From assembly GCF_003601925.1 (NCBI RefSeq), contig NZ_QZWH01000004.1, positions 113,085 to 177,084 of the forward strand: 64,000 nt of DNA, written 5' to 3'. Positions 51,114 through 63,100 of this stretch are shown piece by piece. Positions within the stretch are counted from its first letter, which is position 1; every line of letters starts with the position of its first letter. Both the position numbers and the translations under genes were made by a program. This DNA comes from Buttiauxella izardii (lineage in GTDB: Bacteria > Pseudomonadota > Gammaproteobacteria > Enterobacterales > Enterobacteriaceae). The notes under the pieces are model-generated. The model had not been told where the DNA came from, ran no database searches, and saw only the letters and a list, made by a program, of their open reading frames with translations.

Positions 51114-54100
51114 TTAATGCGAATAGTGCTCAGGCTTAGCAATCAAGTGATCCAGCGAATAGCTTGCTGAGCCGTGTGAGTCATGACCCAGCGCGATATG
51201 CGATGCATCACCCGCAGGCGGCGCTGCCGCTGGCACATGGGCAGCATGAGTGCCCGCATCCGCTTTTCCGTGGTCGTCGCCGCCTTTGATGTAATGCGTG
51301 ATATCCGTGCCTTCATGCAGCTCTTTCGCGAGATCGCTCAGATCCACTTTCCCGTATTCCCCACCCTCTTTGGCACCAAAGATCTTATGGCTTTCGTCGC
51401 CACGATGACCTTTCGCATCCTGATGAAGATTGAAGGAAAGTGAATCATCGCCGTCGTCGAACAGGTTGCTTAAGCCGTGATCGTGAGCGTGTGCCGCATG
51501 ATGCGATTTATCCGCCACTTCAACGTCGTGTTTACCATGATGGAATGGCCCATCCACCGTGACATCCACAGCCTGCTTAATCAGCGTGTTATTGCCGTGA
51601 GCATCGTGCGCCGCCACTGAGACATTCACGGTGTTAGTGCCGATATTAAGATCGGCGGTATCCACTGGAATGTCGTAACTTAAATGACCTTTGTGGTCAT
51701 GCACCACCGCATCGTAATGCTTGTCGCCGATAGTCGCCGTAACGTGATCGCCTCTGTGCACATCCCCTTCAATCTGGCCGGTGATATGAGTCACATCATG
51801 TTGCGCTTCACGCGCAGAGATATGGTTGTCACCCGCGATTTTGTTGACGGTCAGTGTGGCGTCGGCGTGGGTATCCACCTGGAAAGTCTCTTTGTGATGA
51901 GCCGTTGTCGTATTACCCGCCGCATCAGTCACTTTCACCCCGACTTTCAGGTCGTTGTGGCCTTCATGCACCCATGATTTGCTAATGTTTACGTCATAAC
52001 CCAGGTGGCCGTCGATCATCTTAACGTCGGTGGTCATCGTGTGATGGTTAATGTCCAGCGTGACTTTATCGCCTTCTTTAGCATCACCGCCCACCTGCCC
52101 CGTCAGGGAAATATGCTTCATTTCTGACGCGTTGATGACGTTGTCGCCAGCCACCGGATTGACGGAAATCGAAGCATCCGCATGGGTATCAAGCACCACC
52201 ACCTGGTTGAACGCCGGAGTGACTCGGTTACCGGCATCGTCCGTCACGCGGACATTAACCGTTACGTTGTTCTCACCTTCGTGCAGCCAGGTTTTATCCA
52301 TGCGAACGTCATAACCAAGATGGTCGCCAACCGGCACGACTTTCGTCTCGATGGTATGACCGTTGACATGCAGCGTGACTAAATCGCCGTCATGCGCGTC
52401 GCCATCAACTTTGCCCGTCACATGAATCATGTGCTGAGACTCTTTAGCGTTGATCACGTTGTCTGCCGCGACGGGATCAATGGTTATCGTGGCGTCGGCA
52501 TGGGTATCCAGCTGGAATTTCTGAGTCTGTTCAGCGGAGGTAATATTACCTGCGTGGTCCTCAGTCGTGACTTTCACGTGCAGGTCATTATCACCCTCGT
52601 TCAGCCACGCTCTGTTCATTTGAGCTTCGTAACCCAAATGGCCGTTGATCATTCTCACTTGCGTGGTGAAGGTGTGGTTATTGACTTCAAGCTCCACCAA
52701 ATCACCGGCTTTCACGTCCGCGCCGACCTTGCCATTGACCGTGATATTTTCGGCTTCCCGGTCGTTGACGACGTTATCAGCCGTCACTGAATTGATGGTG
52801 ACAACCGCATCAATTTTGGTGTCGACGTAAACAGGATGAACGACTGGCGGCGTCATCAGATGGTTGCCCGCTGCATCGGTCACGCTGACGCTAACATTCA
52901 CGTCGTTATGGCCTTGATGCATCCATGATTTATCGACGTGAGCCTCATAACCCAGATGGTTACCGATCATTCTCACGTCAGTGCTGACCGTGTGACCGTT
53001 AATTTCCAGCGTCACTTTATCGCCTTCTTTGGCGTCACCCTCAACCTGCCCGGTCACCGAAATATGCTTCGATTCTTTGGCGTTGATGGTGTTATCGGCA
53101 GTGATCGGATCTACGGTAATACTCGCGTCTGCATGGCTGTCGACCACAACTCTGTGAAGCACATCGACTGTCAGTTTGTTGCCTGCATCGTCCGAGACAT
53201 CCACACTGACTTTGACCTTGTTCTCACCTTCGTGCAGCCAGGATTCTTTCACCGGAACGTTGTAGACCAGTTCACCATTCACCAGGTCTACTGTCCCGTG
53301 GCCGATGTGCCCATTAATCTCCAGCGTGACCAAATCGCCTTTTTGGGCGTCGCCATCAACCTTACCCGTCACTTCGACATGTCGGGATTCTTTGCCGTTG
53401 ATGACGTTGTCGGTTGCTACAGGATCAATAGTGATGGATCCATGAATCTGAGTGTCGAGAGTGAAATCGTGCGTAGCGGTCGAAGTGGCTTCGTTACCCG
53501 CCGCATCCTGCCCGGTAACGCTGACGTCTACCGTGTTCTTCCCTTCTTTCAGGTCACTGTTTTTGACAGCAATGTCGTAGGTCAGATTGCCGTCATGGTC
53601 GGAGAGCGTGCCGTGGTAAATCTGACCATTAATGTGGAGCGTAACGGTGTCGCCGGCATGAGCATCTTTATCAACCACGCCACTAATATTGGTGGAAGGC
53701 CCGCTATGTTCGACAATATTCACCTTATCGTCACCGGCGACAGTGTCGATATGAATTTGGTTTTCCGCGATCTGATCGATAGTGATGGTGTTGGTTTCGG
53801 TGATCGTCAGGGTGTTGCCGTATTGATCGACACCCGTCACCGTATAAGTGATTTTCTGATCCGCCAGCAGATCGGAAGTATTCACATCAAGGCTGAAGGT
53901 AAACTGTCCATCAGCCTGCTGGTGAAGCGTCGCCGGGAGATCGTTGCCATTAACGTGAATAGTGACTTTGTCACCCTCATGAACATCGCCATTCACCGTG
54001 CCGGTAATCGTCGTTTTACCCTTCTGGCTTTCCACCAGGTTCAGCACGTTGTCGCCCGATACATCATTGACGTTCATCGTCACGTCAGCGTGATCGTCGA

Positions 54101-57100
54101 TGAGTACGGTTTTACTCATCTCAGCGCTGAAGCTATTGCCGACATCGTCTGTGCCGATGACCTTCACATGGATTTCAGGATTCGCATACAGATCACTGGT
54201 ATTGACATCCGCCACATAGCCCAACAGCCCATTCATATGAGGCAATTCAACGACTTTCACAGGGGTTGCATGATTGTTGATGGTGATAATCACATCGTCG
54301 TTGATCCGCGCATCTTCCCCCACCGTGCCGCTGATCCGGGTCGTCTGTGACTGCAAATCGTGGTGGCTAAGAACATTGTCTCCCGACACCGTGTTCATGG
54401 TAATGGTGGCGTGAGCCGTAGTATCAACCGTCACATTCTGAGTTGCGCTGGCCGGAAGGGTGTTACCCGCCGCGTCGTGCCCGGTGACTTGAGCGGTAAT
54501 CGTGCCGCCACTTGCCAATTCACTGGTTAACACATCAACGCTGTAACCGTGGTTGCCGTCGATTTTGATATGGTCATAGACTGTGCCATTGACAGTCACT
54601 TTCACTTCATCGCCAGGATTCACATCGCCATCTACTTTGCCGCTGATGGTGGTGTGAAGCTGATTGGTATCGTCCAGGTTCAGCACGTTATGATGCCCAA
54701 TCGGATCGATGGTCACCGAGGCTTTAATCTCGGTGTCGACACTAATGGTTTTATCGTCAGATACGGTGACCGTGTTGCCCTGATCGTCATGCCCGGTCAC
54801 GCTAACTTTGATGGCAGGATCCTGACGCAAGTCGTTAGTACTCACGTCTTTAGTGAATTTCAATTCACCCGTTGCCGGATCTCGGTAGACCTGCGTCGTT
54901 ATCGAATTGCCATTGATCAGCAAAGTGACATTATCGCCTTCTTTGACGTCACCCGTGACGGTGCCGCTGACCGGGGTAGTGGCATTATTGGATTCGTCAA
55001 TATTGATGACGTTGTCGCCCGCGACATCGTCCAGCGTGATGGTGGCGTGAACGTCAGTGTCGAACGTGACCGTTTTACTGGTGGAAGCGGTCACGCTGCT
55101 ATCACTATGTGCGGCGACCGTAGCGGTAATCACGGGGTGATTAGCCAGAACATCAGTATCAACATCATTAACGACATAGCCATACTCGCCCGGCAGATTC
55201 GGTAGCTCGTAGACCTGGCCGGTGTAGGTATGAGTATCGTTTGCCAGGTGCACAATAACGGTGTCGCCAACGTGAACATCACCAGAAACCGTTCCGCGTA
55301 TAATGGTCTTACCCGACTGGGACTCCTGCTGGTTAATCACATCGTTACCCGCAACCGGGCTGACGGTGATATGCACATCCGGCGGCGTGTGTTGAGGCGG
55401 AGTTACGGTGCCACCGCCGTGAGAGGGATCAACGCCTGGGTGCGTATGAGCACTTACCGTCACGGTATTACCATGTGAATCCGTGCTGGTAACATCGACG
55501 ACGATATCGGTTTTATCATTGACTACATCTTTATTAAAATAAATCGGATAAGGGTTAAGCGGCTCATATATTGTGCTGAAATTATTATTATTAGGATCGT
55601 TGGTGCTATAACCCAAATGACCATCAGGGTACGCGATAACTTCAGTTATATAAGTTTTCCCCAGGACATGGATTTTCACCACATCACCCACTTTTGCATC
55701 CCCACCCACCTCTCCACTGATGATATAGAAATCAGGGGTAACATGATCATCAACTGGCTTAGTACCCACAGTTATTGTCGCTTCAGCGCGAGTATCCACA
55801 TCAACAGGATGATCGGCTGTCGCGAGCACGGTATTGCCCGCCGCATCGTGACCGGTTACTGATGCATGAAGCTCTGGATTTTTGACGGACAACAGATCGT
55901 CAGTGCTGACGTCAATTTTGTAACCTAAGTTTTTGTCGACGGTGCCGTAATAATGCTGTCCGTTGACATTCAGATCGACCAGGTCACCAGGATTCACGTC
56001 CCCTATAACGTGGCCAGTCACGGGAGTAATCGGGTTATGCGCTTCCGCATTGTTGATCGTATTGTCGTCAGTCACCGGATCAATCGTGATGGTCGCTTGT
56101 GCGCCGTCATCTCTGCCGACGTTGTGCGTTGCACTCGCCGAAGCCTTGTTACCCGCCGCATCGGTTGCATCGACAGTTGCCACAATTGTCGGATCGGCCA
56201 ACAGGTCTGAGGTATTAACGGCAATGGAATACCCTAAACCTAAACCATGCCCTTGATCGGCAACGGTCGCTTGGTGATCAGTGCCATTAATCAACAAGTG
56301 AACGGTATCGCCCGCTTTCACATCACCGCCGACTTTGCCGTTGATAATCGTGGTCGGAGACTGCTGATCGTTGGCGTTCAACACATCATCGCCCGAGACG
56401 ATGTTAATAGTGACGGAAGCGTCAGCGTGGTCGTCTTTGCCAACATGGTGATTGGCAGTGGCGACAGTATGGTTTTTTGCAGTATCGGTCACATCGATAC
56501 TGGCGTGGATATTCGGATTGGCCTGGATATCCGCCGTGCTCACCGGAATGTGGTAACCCATAATGATATTGCCCTGAGCATCGACGCCCTGGTTTTCCAC
56601 AAAACCATTATAAGTGTGACCATTCACCGTCAGAGTCAACGGGTCGCCAGGATTCATTTCCCCGGTCACTTTACCGCTCACCAGCGTGTAACCTTGCTTG
56701 AGTTCCGCCCCGTTCAGCACGTTATCATTCGTCACACTATCGACACTGATTGTGGCTTCAACTTTGGTATCGACAGTAATGTCTTGAGTGGCATCCACCG
56801 TGATCACGTTATTGGCGTTATCCGTTGCCGTCACCGTGGCGGTGATCTTCGGATCGGTCATCAGGTCATAAGTGCTGACGTCGATTTTGTATTCCAGCTG
56901 GCTGGAATGCGGATCTTTGAACACCTGCGTGGTCATATCGATCCCATTGACCTCCAGATGAACCACATCGCCGACTTTCACATCGCCATCCACTTTCCCG
57001 GTGATGGTGGTGAATTCATTGTGCGACTCTTCACCGTTGATCATGTTGTCTTTATTACCGGTCACCGGATCGATGGTGATTGTCGCCTCCGCCAGCAAAT

Positions 57101-60100
57101 CAATACCCACGTTTTGCGTCGCATGAGCCAACTGAATGTTACCGTTCGCGTCATAACCCACAATGTAGGCATCGGGGGTTGGATCGGCCAACAGGTCAGA
57201 GGTCGCAACGTCCACGCTGTAACCTAATGCGCCGTTTTGATGCGGCAGCTCTTGTACTGTCGCCTCATAGAGTTGGTGATTCACCACCACCAGGACTTCA
57301 TCACCTTTATGCACGTCACCATTCACGGTGCCGCTAATTTTGGTCGTTGCCTGGCCTGATTCCACGGCATTGATAGTGCCATCGCCCGTCACTGGACTAA
57401 TGGTGATACCCGCCTCGGCATGGTTATCCAGGTGAACGGTATGATTGGCCTTAACGGTCACTTCATTCCCGGCGGCGTCATGGGACGTGACGCTGGCAAT
57501 GATTTTGACATTCGTATCCAAATGCTGCTGATTATTACCGAACGCCGAAGAATCCACCGGGATCTGGTAACCGAGATGGCCGTTGCCTAAATCAATGACT
57601 TTGCCGCCGAAAAACTTCCCGTTAATTTCGAGGGAAACCTTGTCGCCAATCTGTGCATCGCGGCCGACATCACCGGTAATCAACTGCTTCGGCGTAGCCA
57701 GTTCGTCGTAATTCAGAACCGGGCCTGCGGTGAGTTCGTGAATATTGATCGTGGCATTGGCATGGGTGTCGAGCGTGACGTTGGTCGTTTCTGTTGAAAC
57801 CGCTTCGTTCCCTGCCGCATCGTGGCTGGTGATCGTCACCGAAACACCATTTTTGCCTTCTTTCAGCGCGCCGGTCGGGATTTTCGCTTCGTAATACAGG
57901 TGGCCTTGCGGGTCCGCAAAAATAGTACCGGGATAAGTTTTGGTCCCGATAAGCACTTCCACCTGATCGCCGATGTGCGCGTCTTTACCGCTGACTCTGC
58001 CCGTTACCAGGGTTTCATGTTTTGACTCACCATGGTTAACCACGTTGTCGCCCGCCACGGTATTGATGGTCAGCCCGTTGTAAGCATGGTTATCAACATG
58101 AATGGTGTGCTCACTGACAGCGATCGCTTCGTTGCCCGCAGCGTCATGGGAAACAAGAGTGGCTTTAACAGAAACATCTTTATTCAGGATGGTGTTGTTA
58201 TCGCCAAATTCTGACGAAAGCACCGGGATTTTGTAGCCCAGCGTACCTTTCCCGTCATGCATATCCTCAACGAGACCACGATAATAATTGCCGTTAATCT
58301 CCAGCGTCACTTCATCGCCAATCTTCGCATCACCGCCGACAACGCCGGTGATGGTCTGCTCTTCGTTGCCCAACTCAGTTTTGTTGAGAATATTGTCACT
58401 GGTGGCGTCATTAATGGTGACGGTATTTTCAGCGTGCGTATCCACCGTGACCGTTCTATGTTCTGTGGCAACAGCTTCGTTCCCCAGGCTGTCGTGGCTG
58501 GTCAATTTCACCTGCACATTATTGGTGCCTTCATGGAACTGGCTGGATGGTACCGGTACATTGTAGTGCCAATGGCCCGTCGTCCCGACCACTTCGCCTT
58601 TATAGGTCTGGCCATTTACGCTGACCTCAACCAGATCGCCCGCTTTCGCATCGCCACTGGCCACACCGCTGATAAACGTCGGCATACGGGATTCATGCAT
58701 GTTGATGATGTTGTCGCCCGCAACTTTGGTAATCGTCACCTTATTTTCGGCGAAGTTATCAACGTGAACAGTATGCGTGGTAGGCACAGTGACTTCGTTG
58801 TTTACCGCATCATGCGATGTCACTGACACCGTATATGTCACATCCTTATTGATGTGGGTGTTATTGTTGCCGAATGCAGAGGAATCCACCGGAATCTGAT
58901 AGCCCAGCTTGCCGCCACCTAAATCGATAACTTCTCCACCAAAATGTTTGCTATTGATTTCTATAGACACTTTGTCGCCAATACGCGCATCACCGCCCAC
59001 TTCTCCAGTGATCAATTGCTTTGGCGTTTCCAGCTCAACATGGCTCAGTTTGTTATCGGTGGTGACGTCGTTAGTCGTAATCGTTGCGTCAGCATGCAAG
59101 TCGACGGAGAAGTCATGTGTCTCAGTCGCCACCGCTTCGTTGCCCGCTTTATCGTGGCTGGTAATCGTCACCTTCGCGGTGGCATCACCGTGTACCAATT
59201 TGTCGCGTGGAATGGAAACGTCATAGTAAAGATGGCCCTGGGAATCAGCGAAGACCTTACCGTCATAATGCTGCCCCTGAACCCACACATCGACAACGTC
59301 ACCAGACTGCGCATCTTTTCCACTCACATGCCCCGTGATATGCACATTTCGCTCTGATTCAGCGTGGTTGACAATATTGTCGGGCGTCACGGTATCTATG
59401 GTCAGACCGTTGTAGGCGTGCGTGTCGACAATAACGTTGTGGTGCTCCGTCGCCACCGCAACATTCCCCGCCGCATCGTGGCTGGTGATCGACACCTGAA
59501 CGTCATTTTCACCTTCGTTCAGCGCATCTTTGGCAACCGCCACTTCATAGCGGAACTTACCGTTAACACTGACGACTTCGCCGGTAAACGTCTGATTGTT
59601 AACGGTGACGGTGACTGGGTCGTGCAACTTCGCATCGCCGGTGGCCTCACCGGTGATCAACGTGTCTTGCTGGGATTCCTTCAGGTTGACAATATCGTCC
59701 TGCGCCACCGTTTCTATCGTCAGCCCGTTGTTGGCGTGGTTATCGATAGTGACCGTTTTGGTGGTTTCTGCCGTGGTTTCATTTCCAGCGACATCACGGG
59801 TGGTGACCGACACCGTGTATGTGACTTTCGCGTCGATTTCGCCCTGATTATTGCTGAATGCGGACGAATCCACCGGGATCTGGTAGCCCAGCTTGCCATT
59901 GCCCAGATCGATAACCTGGCCGGAGAAATGGTGGTCATTAATGTTGATCCGCACTACGTCACCGACGTGGACGTCGTCAGCCACTTCGCCGCGGATCAGC
60001 TGTTTTGGCGTGTCCAGTTCGTCATGGTTCAGAACATTATCCGCAGTGACATCGTGCGTGGTGATCGAGGCTGCAATTTTCGTGTCGAGCGTGACGCTGG

Positions 60101-63100
60101 TCTGTTCCGTCGCCACTGCTTCATTGCCCGCTTTATCATGGCTGGTGATGGTCACCTGAACGTCATTTTTGCCTTCATGCAGCGTGCCGGTCGGGATTTT
60201 TGCTTCGTAATACAGATGACCCTGCGCATCTTCATAAATATCGCCCTTGAAGGTATTCCCCTGCACCGTCACTTCAAGCTTGTCGCCAGGCTGAGCATCT
60301 TTACCGCTGAGTTGACCAGTGACTAACGTTTCGTGTTGCGATTCACCCAGGTTAACGATGTTATCGCCCGCGATGGTGTTGATGGTCAGACCGTTATAGG
60401 CGTGCGTGTCGACAATAACGTTGTGGTGCTCCGTCGCCACCGCGACATTCCCCGCCGCATCGTGGCTGGTGATCGACACCTGAACGTCATTTTCACCTTC
60501 GTTCAGCGCATCTTTGGCAACCGCCACTTCATAGCGGAACTTACCGTTAACACTGACGACTTCGCCAGTAAACGTCTGATTGTTAACGGTGACGGTGACT
60601 GGGTCGTGCAACTTCGCATCGCCGGTGGCCTCACCGGTGATCAACGTGTCGTGCTGGGATTCCTTCAGGTTGACAATATCGTCCTGCGCCACCGTTTCTA
60701 TCGTCAGCCCGTTGTTGGCGTGGTTATCGATAGTGACCGTTTTGGTGGTTTCTGCCGTGGTTTCATTTCCAGCGACATCACGGGTGGTGACCGACACCGT
60801 GTATGTGACTTTCGCGTCGATTTCGCCCTGATTATTGCTGAATGCGGACGAATCCACCGGGATCTGGTAGCCCAGCTTGCCATTGCCCAGATCGATAACT
60901 AGGCCGGAGAAGTGGTGGTCATTAATGTTGATCCGCACTACGTCACCGACGTGGACGTCGTCAGCCACTTCGCCACGGATCAGCTGTTTTGGCGTGTCCA
61001 GTTCGTCATGGTTCAGAACATTATCCGCTGTGACATCGTGCGTGGTGATCGAGGCTGCAATTTTCGTGTCGAGCGTGACGCTGGTGTGTTCCGTCGTCAC
61101 GGTTTCATTGTCCGCTTTATCCTTGCTGGTGATGGTCACCTGAACGTCATTTTTGCCTTCATGCAGCGTGCCGGTCGGGATTTTCGCTTCGTAATACAGA
61201 TGGCCCTGCGCATCTTCATAAATATCGCCCTTGAAGGTATTCCCCTGCACCGTCACTTCAAGCTTGTCGCCAGGATGAGCATCTTTACCGCTGAGTTGAC
61301 CAGTGACTAACGTTTCGTGTTGTGATTCACCCAGGTTAACGATGTTATCGCCCGCGATGGTGTTGATGGTCAGACCGTTATAAGCATGATTATCGATATG
61401 GACCGTGTGTTCAGTCGTGACTATGACTTCATTTTTAGCTGCATCATGCGCCGTCACAGTGGCGGTGAAATTCACATCCTTAAACAGGATCTGTTCATTA
61501 TCACCAAACACGGAAGAATCAACCTCAATGCGGTAACCGAATTGACCATTACCCATATCGATGACTTTGCCATCGAATAGTTTCCCATTACCGAAGTCGA
61601 GGTGAACCGGATCGTCTGCTTTAGCATCGCCACCGACAATACCGGTGATAGTCTGAGTCGGATGACTTAATTCAGTGTGATTTAGAATGTTGTCGCTAGT
61701 GACATCATCAATCGCAATGTTGGCTTCAGCAATATAGTCCGGCGTGACAGTGTGGTCTGCTGTGGCTTCCACGGTGTTGCCTGCGCCGTCGGTGGCGGTA
61801 ATGCTGGCGTGTACCTGCTGACCGTTCGCCAGGTCCGCCGTGTTGACATCAATGCTGTAACCCAGATGACCGTTCGGCATCGGTTGTACCGTGCCGGTGA
61901 AGTCATGACCGTTAACGGTCAGCGTCACCACATCGTGTACCCGCGCATCGCCGCCCACGGTGCCGGTCACACTGGTGGTCGGCTGCTGACTCTCCTGCGC
62001 ATTGATCACATCATCTACCGCTATCGTGTCGATGGTGATGGTCGCTTCTGCTGCATAGTCCGGCGTGACAGTATGATCTGCCGTGGCTTCAATGGTGTTG
62101 CCCGCGCCGTCGGTGGCGGTAATGCTGGCGTGCACCTGCTGACCGTTCGCCAGGTCAGCCGTGTTGACGTCAATGCTGTAACCCAGATGACCGTCGGCCA
62201 GGGTCTGCACATTACCGGTGAAGTCATGACCGTTCACCGTCAGGGTCACGGTATCGTTAATTTTCGCATCGCCCCCCACGTAACCACTGACCGCCGTTGT
62301 CGGCTGCTGACTTTCGTGCGCATTAATCACATCATCTACCGCTATCGTGTCGATGGTGATGGTCGCTTCTGCTGCATAGTCCGGCGTGACAGTATGATCT
62401 GCCGTGGCTTCAATGGTGTTGCCCGCGCCGTCGGTGGCGGTGATGCTGGCGTGTACTTGCTGACCGTTCGCCAGGTCCGCCGTGTTGACATCAATGCTGT
62501 ACCCCAGATGCCCGTTCGGCATCGGTTGTACCGTGCCGGTGAAGTCATGGCCGTTGACCGTCAGGGTCACGGTATCGTTGAGTTTCGCATCGCCCCCCAC
62601 GTAACCACTGACCGCAGTTGTCGGCTGCTGGCTTTCCTGCGCATTGATCACATCATCACCGGCAATCTGATTGATGGTGATGGTCGCTTCTGCTGCATAG
62701 TCCGGCGTGACAGTATGATCTGCCGTGGCTTCAATGGTGTTGCCCGCGCCGTCGGTGGCGGTAATGCTGGCGTGTACTTGCTGACCGTTCGCCAGGTCCG
62801 CAGTATTCACCGCAATACTGTAGCCGAGTTGGCCGTCGGCCAGGGTCTGCACATTGCCGGTGAAGTCATGACCGTTGACCGTCAGGGTCACGGTATCGTT
62901 GAGTTTCGCATCGCCCCCCACGTAACCACTGACCGCCGTTGTCGGCTGCTGGCTTTCCTGCGCATTGATCACATCATCACCGGCAATCTGATTGATGGTG
63001 ATGGTCGCTTCTGCTGCATAGTCCGGCGTGACAGTATGATCTGCCGTGGCTTCAATGGTGTTGCCCGCGCCGTCGGTGGCGGTAATGCTGGCGTGCACCT

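Noticed and set aside
52938..54350. 470-codon frame on the plus strand opposite the adhesin, and many similar ones between 51183 and 61580
   Set aside because: They mirror the repeat pattern of the minus-strand adhesin and recur in each repeat unit; their composition (His/Val/Ile/Arg-rich) resembles no family and none has a consistent ribosome-binding site.
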